NCBI GenBank assembly: GCA_001599935.1
Contig: BCIJ01000006.1
Coordinates: 634,405-698,404, forward strand
DNA length: 64,000 nucleotides
Source of the DNA: Holtermannia corniformis
Taxonomy: Eukaryota; Basidiomycota; Tremellomycetes; Holtermanniales
Direction of reading: 5' to 3'
This document shows positions 1 through 13,700 of this stretch, piece after piece. The notes beneath the pieces are model-generated. The model did not search any database and had not been told where the DNA came from. It saw only the letters and a list, made by a program, of their open reading frames with translations. How positions within the stretch are numbered: position 1 is the first letter of the stretch; each line of letters opens with the position of its first letter. The position numbers and the translations under genes are program-made.

Positions 1-633
1 ACTGCACCGGCCGAGAAGAGGAGACAGCTAACCCCCCACGTCGCCTAGACTCCGCTCGACTCCTAACCCCCAGGGTTCAACAATAACAACCCTCGCCTAC
101 CTAAAGAGGTAGAAGTGAGGGGCTGAAAAGTAGAGAAGAGCGAGATTAGCTTCTCTCGCGGCCTGGCTCATCCCATCTTGTACAAGGCACGAGGCTCCCA
201 CGCTGCGCGAATGGTGTCAGAAGTTTCCATGTCGCCTTGGACGGCGCTCGCTGAGTCAGGTTGGCATGGTGGGATCATCAGCAAGGATCACGTAGCGTCT
301 ATTTGGTTCCGATGGTCGGAGATGACCGAAGGTATGGAAGCCTGCTCAAGACGATGTGCAGTGCTCTCCTGCAGGCGGAAGCTCGGCGTACGGACCCGAA
401 GAGTTCCTGCCGAGCTGCAGACCGGGCTAGGTCGGGCGCAGAGGCCGGGCATGACTTTCTGGAACGCGAGGCAGCACGCCATGCCGGTGATGAATGTGGC
501 ATCGGACATCGCCTGGATCCAGTGCAGCACGACGGCATTGGCAACACTTAAGCTTAGCAATGGAGCTCGTGCGCGAGGTGATATAGGCAGCGGCTCGTTG
601 GACTTCCTGGACAATAACTCCTGCACGAACAGA
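1..633. other. Window edge and upstream region without a recognised gene
   Basis: No recognised gene. A frame open from about 178 runs into the start of the TauD-type gene at 634, but the residues before the ATG at 634 resemble nothing I know. This stretch most likely holds the promoter and 5' UTR of that gene and perhaps the end of a gene outside the window. Confidence 0.5.
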
Positions 634-2325
634 ATGGCACCCATCGCAACCGAATCCATCGCCCCGAACACGTTCCGCACCATTGTCAAGGACAATGGTA
701 ATTTGCTTCCGCCCAAGCCGGCTCAGGAGCGTCTTCGCAAGGCCGGCATCGACTTTGAGAGTGAGTTCGAGATGATCTGGCTGTGAGAAAGTCTCTGACG
801 GTTTGCCAGAGGGCTACCCTTACTACCCTCCCAAGCCCAAGTATGTGCAGGAGGTCGAGAACATCCGCAGCGACATTCGTGGCGGTCGGGAATATGTCGA
901 CCCTGGTGAGTCGCCGAGCATGTCTGTGTCGGCGGCAGTTAAACCTTGTAGCGACTCGCGCCGATCCCGAGAAGAAGGCGCTGTTCGACGCCGCCAAGGA
1001 GGTGCGCGACTTGAACACCAACATTGGTGTGCGTGATCTATATATGGTCCATAGGATGAGCTGACCGGTCGCAGACCGAGATCATCGGCTTGCAGCTCAA
1101 GGATTTGACCGATCAGCAGCGCGACGAACTCGCTCTGCTCGTGCAGGAGCGCACCGTCGTCTGTCAGTGATCAGACCGTGTCCCGAACCACGAAACTCAT
1201 GTAGCGCAGTCTTCCGCGACCAGGACCTTTCGCCGCAAAAGCAACTCGAGATCGGTCTCTACCTTGGTGACGGCGAGGTAGAGCGCCACCCGCAGGCTGC
1301 GCAGGTGCCGATTGAGGGCGGTGGTATCACTTTGATCTGGAAGGCGGGCCGAAGAGAGCAGACCGAGTTCACGTACCGCCACCCGTACGCGGACGGGAGC
1401 TACGGCTGGCACACTGGTATGTGTGCAACGTGTCTAAATTGACGCTATGCTGACGTCGCGCCAGATCTTGTGCACGAGGGTGCGCAGTGTCTGGAGCATG
1501 ACTGATCGCAACGAGCTCACGCCATTACTCAGTCTACCCCCCTGGGTACACTCACTTGCACCAGGACACCGTGCCCGATGTTGGCGGTGACACGCTCTGG
1601 GCGTCTGGTCAGTCACATCGTGGGCTTTCGTCGCGCAAGCTGACCAGCACCAGGCATTGCGCTGTACGAGCGCTTCTCGCCCAAGTTCCGCGAGCTCATC
1701 TCGGGCCTCAAGTGCGCTTCCTTTTCTTGCATAGAGAAGACGCTGACACCCCTCAGTGGTATCTACCGATCAGCGCACGCGTACAAGGACCAGAACGACC
1801 CCGACGGAGCACCCAAGCACGTCTTGCGTGTCCACCCTCTTGTACGCACGCTCCCGACCGGCGTCCGCACCGTCTTCGCCAACCGGGCCATGACGGTCGG
1901 CATCGAGGGCCTGGACAAGCGCGAGGCAGACGCGATCTTGAACCACATCTTTGAGTGAGTCGGTGCTTGGAAAAGCCGGGTGATGCACGAGCTGATGCCC
2001 TGCGCAGCGTGTACGAGCGCTCGACCGACTTGCAGGTTCGGTGGAAGTGGACTTCGGGCACGTCTGCAATCTGGGATAACCGGTGAGCCAAGCCGACTTG
2101 GAGCGTAGCTGACGTCGCTCAGTGCCTCGATCCACACCGTCTCGAACGACTACATCCCCGGATCGGACCGTCACGTCAGTCGCTCCTCTTGCACTGGTTG
2201 TACAGCAGCTGACGATCGGACAGGGCACGCGCGTGTCATCACTGGCAGAGAAGCCGTACTTTGACCCGGCTAGCAAGGGTCGTCGTGAGATTCTGGGGCT
2301 TGACAAGCTCAGTATCAAGGCTTAG
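634..2325 (+). CDS. TauD/TfdA-family 2-oxoglutarate-dependent dioxygenase
   Basis: Predicted Fe(II)/2-oxoglutarate dioxygenase of the taurine/alkylsulfonate type (compare yeast Jlp1), which would release sulfite from sulfonates as a sulfur source; the substrate is inferred. About 370 residues in roughly ten or eleven exons. The first intron is 761-809. The start at 634 gives MAPIATESIAPN and leads through FEKGYPYYPPKPKY into the core VVFFRDQDLS. The iron-binding HxD lies in YGWHTD, whose Asp codon is split by an intron after 1416. VGGDTLWASG follows, and the distal His and the Arg of the 2OG site are in AIWDNRASIHTV. Spacing between WHTD and GGDTLW matches bacterial TauD exactly when the intron is spliced after the codon for HE. 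Stop at 2325. Family assignment is firm. Confidence 0.88.
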
Positions 2326-2581
2326 GCTAGGTGAATGCGACGGGCAGGATAGGATAGGAGAAGAAAAAGATATGAATCTGCAGCGACGGGACCGTGAGGC
2401 TTTGAAGAACAAAGCGAGCGCCAGCGCCGCGTCGCCATGTCCAGCCTAAGCTCATCGAAAGAGACAAGATATACGGGGATTGACGCTGACACGACACTCG
2501 ATAAAGCTCAACGACAGTGAGGGTGACAAGATCTACATGCAGCAAGCTACACTAGTGTCCGATCACCAATCGGCCTCTCGC

Positions 2582-3475
<894 letters not shown>

Positions 3476-5998
3476 ATGCCGTTCCCAGAGGCGCAGACAG
3501 ATCCCGCAGTCAGGACATGGCTCATCCAGACACTCGAGCCAATGTCAGTCGCTGTCCGTCACCGTCTGCTCATAGCTGATCCCTTTGGTGCAGATGCGAG
3601 GCCGATCCGGATGTCATGGCCGACTATATCCTCGCGCTGCTGAAGCACGAGGCACCAGAATCAGACTTGAAAAAGGTGTGCCAGGCATCCTGTATCAGTG
3701 ACATATGCTGACGCTCGCCAGTTCTTCGTCAAGGAACTCGCCGACTTTCTTGACGACAGTGAGTCATGCCAGTCTTGTGCGGTTGTAGTGACTAATTATT
3801 GTCCAGAATCGGCTGCTTTCGTCGACACGCTCTTCACCACACTGCATACCAAAGCGTACATTTTGCCAGCAAACCCGCCATCCGCTCCGACACCCGCGAC
3901 TGCTGTCCCTGCCACCCCTGCAACGGCACCTGCCCCTACTGCTACCAGACCAAGTCAACCCATCGTCACCGATTCCTTCCAACCCTCTCCGTCGACCGCC
4001 ACAAAGCGCAGACTGTCCTCGCCCTCTGCTGCCGGCCCTGGCCCCTCCAGCAAAGCCGCGCGGCGGTCGGCGTCGCCCAGTCGGTCAAAGGATGGCAACC
4101 CCGGTCCACCAATCAACGTGCCAACCGGACCGGCCGCAATGCAGCCCGAGAACGGTCATGGAATGGAAGTCGGCGAGAGCGGGAAGAAGAAGTGCTACGA
4201 CTACCACGGTGCGTGCGCATATGCAAGGTGTGGGCAACATTGCTGACCTTGGCGTAGAGAGGGGGTTCTGTGCACGCGGCGTCAATTGCCCATACGAGCA
4301 TTCGCCAGACTCAATCTACCCCACGGCTGGGCAAGAGGGGGGATTCCCGATGCCGTTCCCGCCCATGATGATGAACGGCCCACCTATGGGTCAATGGCAG
4401 GGACCGGGGTCGATGCGGGGTGGCGGACGTGGCCGAGGTCGAGGAGGCTATGGACGCGGTGGCCCACCGCCATTCATGTTCAATGGCCCTCCACCGCCCC
4501 GCGGCGGTCCTATGCCTATGGAAGGCATCGACGGCGGCGAATACGACCCGAACCAACCGATGCATATGCCGATCCCCATTTTTGACCCTGCGTTCATGGG
4601 CATGCCATTCCCTGGCGGACCCGGCGGGCCAGGTGGGAGACCATTCAACGGTCGCCCAAGACGGTATCGTGACCGTGACGGTGAAGGTGGTGACGAGAAC
4701 GTCTTCCCAGCCGGCACCTCGGGCACCCAGCAACCTCCCTCCGACCGCAATGGAGTCACGCTACTCGTCACCGACATCCCGTACCAACACCTGTCCCTCG
4801 AGGCGATGAACGACTACTTTAAAAAGTTTGGCACAGTGACAAACATTGCGATCGAAGCCAGGAGCAAACGCGCGCTCGTCAGCTTCTCCACCAATCGCGA
4901 GGCATACATCGCTTGGCGGTCCGATGAGGCCGTGTTCGGCAGTCGGCACGTCAAGGTGCTCTGGCACCGCCCGATGAAGGGACAGCAGGCTGCTGGGCTG
5001 GCCGCGCTGGAGAAGAGCGCGCCAATGTTGGAGAACCTGCGACGGATCGAGGCCGAGGGCGCCGTGGCGGCTCAAGGTGGCGTCAAAGCAAAGTTGACGG
5101 GTCCATCAAGTCGGCTCCAGCAAAAGCTGCAAAAGGAGAAGGAGACGCAACGCCGCGTCCTGGTGGAGCGCCTGATTGCCGAGCAAAAAGTGCTCTTGTC
5201 GCGCGTCGAGAAGGAAAAGGACAAGGCGGAGCGCAAGGCGCTACTGGCGCGGTGCAAGGAGATTGAGGCCGAGATCATCAAGACCAAGGAGCCGATCGTT
5301 GAAGACGAGTCGAGTGGCGACGTGACGATGGACGAGCTGAAGCCGTCTGCCAAGGAGTTGCTGGACAAAGAGCTCGAGGCGCTAGGAATGCAGACGGCCA
5401 AGCCAAAGGAGGGCGAGCCAGACAGCGAGACGCTCGCCTTGCGCAAGCGGCTCGAAGACCTCAAGGCGCAAGCGGCGACACTCGGAATCGACCCGGCGGC
5501 ACCTGTCTCGTACTCACCCAGTCGTGGTGCTTGGCGTGGGCGTGGCAGAGGTCGCGGACGGGGCCGCGGCGCCGCTGCGTTCAGTGGCCCGATGCGGCTC
5601 GACAATCGCTCTCGCGTCGTCGAGATCTCGGGCGAAGCTCTGGGTTCAGACGAAAGCAAGGCGGCCGTCAAGGAGTGGTATGAGAACACGGGCGGTGAAG
5701 TGAGCGATGTCGGTGGCGATGCCGGTCTGGTCGTTGCCTACCCTTCGCGCGAGCTGGCAGAGAAGGTGCGTCCGCAGACCAGGTCCAGACGCGTACTAAT
5801 GATGAACAGGCGCTTGCGCTCGGTACCAAGATTCCCTCCGTCACGGCTCCCATCACGGTCAAATGGCAGCAAAGCCAGACCTCAACCCCGGCGCACAGCT
5901 CGCCCGCTGCATTGCATGAACGCGGTGATGTTGCAGAGATGACAGATGTCGAACGAGATGAGCGTCGCGCAGAACGACACGATGAGGACGAGGATTGA
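3476..5998 (+). CDS. RBM26/RBM27-like RNA-binding protein (PWI-like, CCCH finger, RRM)
   Basis: Domains in order: an N-terminal helical PWI-like module (residues ~1-75, from MPFPEAQTDPAVRTWL to AAFVDTLFTTLH); a Pro/Ala/Ser-rich linker; a CCCH zinc finger (C-x8-C-x5-C-x3-H, ending GVNCPYEH); an RGG and Met/Pro/Gly-rich stretch; an RRM (VTLLVTDIPYQHLS to HVKVLWHRP); a long charged coiled coil; an RG-rich patch; and a final domain with an acidic, Arg-rich tail. This order matches metazoan RBM26/27 and fungal relatives that act in nuclear RNA surveillance and poly(A) RNA handling. Short introns break the first 80 residues, the CCCH finger (after CYDYH) and the tail (after ELAEK, 5765). The last exon reads ALALGTKIPSVTAPITVKW and stops at 5998. 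Confidence 0.8.
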
Positions 5999-6062
5999 TC
6001 GTCAGAGTATTCGCATGCATGAGTTGACAACGTGCATATCGCGTTCAATCGCTTTCCAGTGC

Positions 6063-7481
6063 TTACAGACCATCGCCCGGTCGCCAGTAACTGTCCGAGG
6101 TCAAAAGTCGACTAGGTGTAGTACGATTGACGTACTCTTGGTTCCACCGGTCGTCGTAGTCCGAGTCGGCATCGGCGAAGCGCACATCGGTCGCCAGCCG
6201 GATCCGGTTCAGAGGATCACGATTGATCGCAGACGAATGGATCATGACTGCCGAAACGATCATCAGCCCCTTGTGCTACGACGCAGACGTCTGCACTCAC
6301 GCGCGTGATGGAAGACAACGTCACCAGCCTCATAATTGGCAATGAGCCATTTCCGCCCCTCTCCCTGGCTCTTTGCAAAGCCTGTCGGGTCGCGCGAGAG
6401 CATCCCACCAGTCATCATCTCGAGTGTCGTCAATACTTCGACCTGGGGCGACGGGCGCTGACGTTACACACGTTGACGTTGAAAGCGCTCAAGCGCTCTT
6501 CTTTCGAGAGACGCTTGCTGTTCGACATTGCGTCGAATCGTTCCTCCATCTGCCGGCCGAGCGGGACGGAATCTTTGAGATAGAGGAGACCGCCGCCTTG
6601 TACGGTGCAGTCCCCGATCGGGATCCATGCGGTAAGCGAGGTTCTGAGGGCGTAAGCTGTCGGTATATAGGCTACGGGTGTGCACACTTACGGAGGCCCA
6701 CCACGCAAGAAGATCTGGTCATAGTGCACCGGTGTGGCTGTGTCCTCTGCGTTCGGGATGTTGGTTCTCACCAGCTGGCGCTTGAATAGCACCGTGTTCG
6801 TCCAATCCGGCTTGAAGCGCTTCACCATCTCGAGCACGTCTTCGCCAACGTCAGTTCAAGCGTCAGGCTAACCTTGGGTAAAGCAAGTACCGACACTTGT
6901 TGCTGGAGAACTCTGCGAGCCACGGCTCGCGATGCGCCTCGATCGTCCGCCGGAGAAAGATCGAGTCCTTTGCGACGCCGTGCGCAGTCTTGGTACCCGG
7001 GCCATTGAAATCCGTAGGATCACCGTCTATCACAGTGGATGAGTCTCTCACAGCCGCGCCAAGCAAAGGACTGACCACAAAAGATGCCGGCTCGCGAGTC
7101 AGTCCCACGCTTGAGAACGCCACTCGGGCTCAGGTAGTCGAAATATCTTTGACTTTTCAGCTTCGAGTGGCTGAGCACCGGACTTACTTGCTGCGCATCT
7201 CCCATACCATGTCGGCTGGGATGACGCCCTTGACGTGCACTACGCCGTACGAGTCAAAAGTATCTCTGAGCTGTTGATCGGAGGCAGTGGCCGGTAATGA
7301 CGGAAGCCATTCCAGCATGTCGGCTGGGATTGGACCCGCATTGGACTCGAGACATAGCTCGTTGATGTCTAAGCGGCTCGCTCAGTACGTGTTCCGACCT
7401 CTCATGGCGATAGTGACCTTGCTTGTGCCGTGCCAAAACGGGCGCGTGGGGCACACTCGGCTGTGTCGCGACAGCGCTCAT
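6063..7481 (-). CDS. Phytanoyl-CoA dioxygenase (PhyH) family protein
   Basis: Fe(II)/2-oxoglutarate oxygenase of the PhyH family. Family members hydroxylate acyl-CoAs or diverse small molecules; the substrate here is unknown. The start at 7481 (MSAVATQPSVPHAP) splices to INELCLESNAGPIPADML. A segment DSYGVVHVKGVIPADMVW is typical of the PhyH N-terminus. The HxD iron ligands are in TPVHYDQIFLRGGPP. The distal His and 2OG-binding Arg are in HSSAINRDPLNRIRLATDVRF-like sequence near the C-terminus. Several short introns interrupt the gene. It lies 122 bp downstream of the Pep7-like gene on the same strand. With the TauD-like gene at 634 it makes two unrelated 2OG oxygenases within 7.5 kb. Confidence 0.82.
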
Positions 7482-7603
7482 GCTGCGTGTATCTTGCAGC
7501 ACACCAATGGCTCTCAAGCAGCTGTATATATCTCCTATGACAGGCTGTATCCTCTGACTATAGCCCTCCGTGATATTTTGCGAGGTGGAGATCGTCCAGG
7601 TGG

Positions 7604-10066
7604 TCAACCGACGGCTTGCTCGGCTGCCACGCGTCCAATCTCGGCCCTGATCTCAGCCAAGCTCTCCGCGAGGCTCTGTGCGTCTTCAAACTTGCGGCGA
7701 GCGTTGGCTTCTGCAATGTACGCTCTGGTTGCGAGTCAGTGGTCGTGAGAATGCGACAGTCAGCACGCAGCGTACTCTAATTGGGCTTCCTGTGGAGAGA
7801 TCAGCGATCGCACGGACCGGAGGTACCGGACATACCTGCTCGAGCAGCGGTTGCAGCACCACGGCCACGTCCTCGTCCGCTGCCCCATCTAGAGCCAGCT
7901 GATCGGCCAGTGTCGTTTCCAGTACGCCTAGGTCCCCTGCAGCGCCCTTGGCAGCGCGCTTGAGCCTCAGCTGGATCCTCGGCAAGTCCTGCACTACCGT
8001 CATGGCCTTTTGCAGGAACGCCGTCGCGACCCTCGCAATGGCTTTCTGGAGCAAGTCTTGCGCACCGCCTTGGACGGCTGGAGCCGCAATGATGCGCTTG
8101 CACAGCCCGTCGTACGTCGCGAGCAGGCCCAACAGGTCCTTGTGCATCTCGAGGAGTTCGGGGGGTAATGGTGACGTCTCGGCGTTGGCTCTGCGTCGAT
8201 CAGTATGGATCTGACCGTCATGCAACCCACTTGTACGCCTGTATCTCCTCTTCGTATAATGGCAACCCCTCTGCAATCTCGTCCTGAACGCTCCGTAACG
8301 CCTACAGAGCGTCAGCAGGGGCCGCGTCCGCCGAGCGCACCCACAATGTACAACCTGGAGAACGGCAAGACCTTTTTCTGATCTGCCATCTTTTGTTTGC
8401 GCCTAGCCATCATGAGCTGACTTGGCGCGCCACGCAGCCATGTCACCAACTCACGAGACGACACTCCAGCAGTCTCGACAGACTCTAACGCCTTTGACAG
8501 GCACCTCATCCCGTACCACCACACCCGTGCCCGCGGCCTCCTTGTCCGCCTCGCCGTTGTCAACCTTCATCCAGCCTATAAACCCCTCGTCGACTTCCTG
8601 TCCGCGACCAGTCTTGTAGTCTGCAACGAGCAAGAGGGAGCATTTCTCCTTGCGCAGTCCAGGCGCTAGTGCGCCAGCGCCAGCGCCGGGAGACCCAGGT
8701 GGCGGCGTGAGCGATTGGAGAAAGGCGGGGGATGTGGGTGGGAGTGAACAGACGATGCGACCGCACAGCCGGCAGTGGTGTTTCCGGTTCGCAAGGGTGA
8801 AGCTTGATCTGTGGTGGACACGATCCATCAGCCCCGCACGATAGCATCTGCTACTTGAACGCACTGGCAGATCCGACAGCGTTTCACCTCGCCATCCGGT
8901 TCCCACAACACGATCGCCTGTTCATCGGCTATACGCACTCGGTCAGCTCCTGCCATCAACCGCAGTCGGACCTACCTCGTCGTTTGGCCTCGTCTGCCGC
9001 GGCCGGATTCACGCCGGCCACGTCTCTGAAGCCTCTCCAGACGTCTTTCGGCTTGATGGCGTCTGTCGACAGCTGGAGCTGTTTGAACGCGCGCTTGGGG
9101 TTGGTGAGCGCTGTCGCTGTTGCCGATAGCGAGGCTGAAGGGGAGCGTGGTAGGGTCGATGGTGGCGGTGGGGGAGGGTGCGGGTTGAAGTGGAGATCGA
9201 TGAGCTGGATGTGTGAGCGTGGTCAGTTGTATGTGTGCGACTGGAGATGACGCGAGGAGACACACCTTTGCCCAGCGTTTGCCCAGCCTACCCTCTTCGC
9301 GTTCGCGCTCACCTCCGCAACCTTTGCGGACTGCGACAAACTCGTCTGTGCGCGAGCGTCTGACGCCCGCGGGCTGGAACCCTCGTCGATACGGTTGGGC
9401 GTGTGACAGCCTTGTCGAATTCGCGCGCGTGACAGTGGGAGACGACTCGCCGCCGGGTCCGCCTAGTAGATGGGCCGAAGCAGACCTCGGAATAGCAGGC
9501 AAGCTCGCGGTCGAGGCGTGTGCGCTCGATGTGGACAGGGACGGCCTGTGCGCAGACGCTGTACCGTTGGCGCTCGGACTGGACGCCAAGCGCGACAGGT
9601 TGGACGGTTGCGGTGGTTTCCGGCTTGGGATCTGGGATGTCGAGTTTGCGTGGCCTAGAGCCGGTGCCGGTGTCGGACCGGGTGGTTTCTGGAATGGATT
9701 AGGGATCGTGAGGTTTGAGCCTCGCCTGTGAGCGTTGGTACCCGGGCTAGGTCCTGCAGGCGTGTGCATAGCCACATGCGGTGGGCTCGTGGCCACGATC
9801 GATCCTGACGCCGAGCCGTCGTCCGAGCCCGACCAAGCGCCCTGCTGCTGGCCTTGACGGACGGCACGGATCCCTTCCGCAAACGTGTTCAACCAGGCCG
9901 AAGCCGTCCCACTCGCGCCACTCGACGTCCTCGCGCGCGCAAAGTCGAACGGCCGCAGAGTAGTCGAGGAGGATGCGCGGCGTTCAGGAGGGGGCCAAGG
10001 CGAGGTGGGGGGTGTGACGACGGTTGATGGCGTTGGGCCGAAAGTACGTGCTTGCGGCCTGCTCAT
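7604..10066 (-). CDS. PEP7: FYVE-finger endosomal fusion protein, Pep7/Vac1 (rabenosyn-5) type
   Basis: The first ~250 residues are Ser/Pro/Ala-rich and low in complexity (MSRPQARTFGPTPS onward). A conserved segment follows (DEFVAVRKGCGG; later ALTNPKRAFKQLQLS), then a FYVE-type zinc finger with an early Cys pair CRIC, then the signature RKHHCRLCG and IVC, closing with RVCRDC. The FYVE finger binds PtdIns3P on endosomes; Pep7/Vac1 links this lipid, Rab5/Vps21 and the SNARE machinery in Golgi-to-endosome traffic. The C-terminal half is helical (ALRSVQDEIAEGLPLYEE; ELLEMHKDLLGLL) and ends AEIGRVAAEQAVG. Most introns are short. The finger contains a Gly/Ala/Pro-rich insert of about 40 residues between its zinc pairs, which is unusual for a FYVE domain. 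Orthology is inferred from architecture. Confidence 0.72.
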
Positions 10067-10760
10067 TGCGGCTTTCTGATTCGGATGGGGTGTGGCTACA
10101 CTGCTGTGAGATGCCGCAGAGTGTTGCTGGCCGTGATCAGGCGGTCCTCACCGCCGACGAGCTCATCCGACCACCCGCCGAACACGACGATGCGCAGTGA
10201 GCGGTTCCAGGGGCCGTGCCTGACCACATGATGGCGCAGATTACGTAATCACACTCGGCACTGGCGAATGTTAAGATGTAGGCGCGCCGCCGGCGAGCTT
10301 CTATCCACTCTAGATAACGCCGTAGCGCCGCCTTAACCCCTCTGGTGCTCGATCTCATCCGACAGCGAACAGCGACAGCGACAACGACGGTAGTGTTCAA
10401 CTTGACTTGTCAAGATACACTGAGACTTCAGAGGGCATGCATGGATAGATCCTGCAGCGTCGTCGTGATCTGCAGCAGTCGGACCGTAGCTGGTCGATCA
10501 AGCAGACAGTGGCACTTTTCGCCGGTTCGACCTCTTCTCCTGCTCTTGATCCGTCCATGATACCCGGCCTACCTATAGCACTGTAAGCTGTCACCATGTA
10601 TCACGAACTCTTCTGGACCCTCCATGATCGCCCCGAGTGATTTGACCCTGTGTGATTGCCGCCGAGCTGCCGCCACCGTCTCGTCGCCCACGAAATCTCG
10701 CGTGCGCACCCGCTGCTTCGACTCTGTTCCGACGATTGCTATAGCGAGCTCAAGGCGACG
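10067..10760. other. Intergenic region without a recognised gene
   Basis: About 0.7 kb between the starts of the Pep7-like gene (-) and the UBE2O-like gene (+), so both promoters should be here. A GCGACA-like run lies near 10365-10388. No frame gives a recognisable protein and I found no tRNA-like T-loop. Confidence 0.5.
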
Positions 10761-13700
10761 ATGGCGCCCCTAGACTTGCCAAAAGACTACCAGTCGCTCG
10801 TAGGCCATCACCCGTCTGCTCCGACATGCGTTTCGACTGACCCGTGCCGCTCTATAGCTCTTTGTAGGCGATCTCGTAGGCCGAGCTGATGACCCGACGT
10901 ACCGGGCAAAGGTCTTGGTGAGCACTTGGCTCGCTCTGTGCATGTCACAGAGGTGCAAGCGGTATCTCTGACTCGTGTCAGCGAGCATGGGCAGAGGAAG
11001 ACGGCACCCACTTTGAGCAACATCACACTGAAGATCGCGATGGGCTCAACCGTGCCCTCGAGCGAGGCGAGGTTGGAATCGCGTCAGTCACTCTGCCTCC
11101 TACTACTCTATCACATGCCATGGCCAGTCGACAGCACCCGCACTGACCTTTGGCATGCAGCACCGTCTCGGCCGTGCGCGAACTCGCCATCGTGCCCGAA
11201 TCCACCCTGATCCTGCTCGACCGCGAATTCATAAAGGGCGACGTCATCAAGCGCTCGTTGGACAAGGTCGAATCAGCCGTCATCATGTCCCTCCAGTCCT
11301 CGGTCCAGCTCGAGCATGCCGTCTCGCACGCACTCGTCAATGCCGGAGACTGGGTCCCCATGAGCAAGCTCGCGAGTGCCATGTCGATCGAGGCGGGCGA
11401 TAAAGTCGTCTATGGCAACTGGTTGGGCACCATCAAGGATGTGAGGCCCGAGAGCGCGTACGTACGTTTGTGCTGATAGGGCTAGGTGTTCGAAGAGGGC
11501 ACAGTCGCGTCCGTGACTTCGGGCCAGAGCTTCAAGATTGCAGAAATGGGAGGCTACATGTCGATCGGGCGAAAGATTTCGGTCCGTCTTGCGCCACCAC
11601 GAGCCTGTCCACGAGCTGACCTGACTAGGCCCTGTACCCGCACGGCCAGATGCCAGAGGGCATCCTGGCCCTCAGCACCGTGCCCGAAACCGACGTCGTT
11701 GTAGACGTCCGCCCAATCGTCGTCTATGTCAACTGGGAAGTCCTGAACCAAAAGGTCTGCAGGCCTGCTCGCCACTTTGCGCAAGCTGACACGCCCCAGG
11801 TCCCAATCGCAGACCAGGAAAAGTATCCCAAGCCTCAAGCGCTCTGGACGGGACCGGAACTGCAAAAGTTGACGCACCTCGACATGTTCCATGCCACGAC
11901 GCCGCAGGTCGAGACCACGGTCGTGTTCAAGGACGAGCTGGACGATTCGGGTCCGTCGACCGGCGCTGGCGTGAGCAACGCGTTGGCTGACGCTCAGCGC
12001 AGTCTATGGCTGTGTCCCGACACGCCATCTGGAAAACAAGCTGGTGGTAAGGACGATGCGCGTGACGGCGTGCCGGACGATCGCGACCGTCCGTTGGCAG
12101 GATGGTCGGATCACACACGAGCCAAGCACGTCGATCGTCCCGTACACAAACGTCGACGAGTCCGTGTCCTTGATTGCGCGATTGCAATGTGCTGATGCAG
12201 TACCCAGCTACGAATCCTGGCCGGGCGAGCACGTCAATTGGCGAAGTGATGCTGGCGAACTACGTCCGTCGGTCGTGCAGACATACAACGCGCACCAGAG
12301 GACAGCAGAGCTCTTGTTCATGGACACCAAGGTGGGTCCATCGCCATGCTCTGCCATCATTGACCCTCTTGTAGGAGAAGCAGCTCGTTTCCGTACTGGA
12401 GATTGATACGGGCGGCGAGGGCCGCCAGGAGGTTGGTCACACATCGCAATGGGTGGATCGGGCACTGACTAGATGACAGCTGGGCGTCCGGTACGGGCAG
12501 GCCGTGTTGCTCTGCAAAGACAATGGCTGCCCTGCGCCACAGGTGCCATCTCTGGGCGAGATTGACAACGAAACCGTGGTTGAAATCACGCGGCAGGAGA
12601 TGGCGAGGTGAGCGACATGTGCAAAATCGTCAACGCATACTGACCGACATCTAGCCTGGCCGAGCGCTACGCGCAAAACCCGAGCGCCTACACACCCATC
12701 CTGCCAACCGGCAGCGCAGCCGAGATCGACTGGTTCGGTGAAGTGTCCGAGCTTCGGCTCGATGGGACGATCGGCGTCGATATCCCTAGCGGACGACGGG
12801 AAAAAGTCGGGATCACAAACCTGATCATTTTGAACGAGGCGCTGCCGATGGAAGACGGTCATGTCCATGACGATGGGGCCAGTAACGCTTCGATGGAGAG
12901 CGGCAGTAGCTGGGAGACGGTCGGTGGGACGGCTCAGAAAGCCGCAGAGACCGGTAACGGCGACGATGAGTCCATGTCGGAACCTGATCAAGACGACGAC
13001 GGCGACAAGATCATGACGGATGCTGAAGACGCCGATGACACGGCGGTTGATCAGGTCATCGGTGGCTCGAGTCCCATCAAGCCCGACACGACGTTACCAG
13101 GGCACGGCAATGACTTGGTAGATGATGAGCACTGGAAGCGCTTTGACATGTTGGAAGAGGCGCCGCTTGATCACGCGTACATCAAGGAACCCAGGCTCGC
13201 CGCATCTTCAAAGGCTTTCTATAGTCGGTTGCAGAAGGAGCACCGCGCGCTTGCGTCGTCCCTGCCAGGTCTGACACAATCGCCTTGTCGCCACGGGTCG
13301 CTGACGGTACGCAGAGAACATCATTGTCCGGTCGTACGAGGATCGCACGGATCTCTTGCGCTGTTTGATTGTCGGTCCCGAGGGCACTCCGTCAGTCTCG
13401 ACGGTACATGCACTGCAGAATCCGCTCACGCAAGACAGTTACGCCGACGCTCCCTTTGTCTTTGACGTCTACCTGAACCCGACTAAATTCCCTTACGAGC
13501 CGCCGGCAGTCTACTTCCATTCACATACTTTTGGCCATGGCCGGTGTAATCGTCAGTCGTGCCTTGACATTCGACAACGTGCTGATGTCGATCCGCAGCC
13601 AACTTGTACGAAGAGGGTAAAGTCTGCTTGTCCATCTTGGGTACTTGGCAGGGTGACAAGAGCGAGACGTGGAAGTGAGTGCGCCTGCGATGGATGAGAG

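Noticed and set aside
5072..5689. 205-codon minus-strand frame rich in Ser/Arg
   Set aside because: Antisense shadow of the coiled-coil part of the RBM26-like gene.
10100..10320. Possible tRNA near a GGTTCCAGG word
   Set aside because: No matching acceptor stem, D-arm or anticodon arm could be folded around it.
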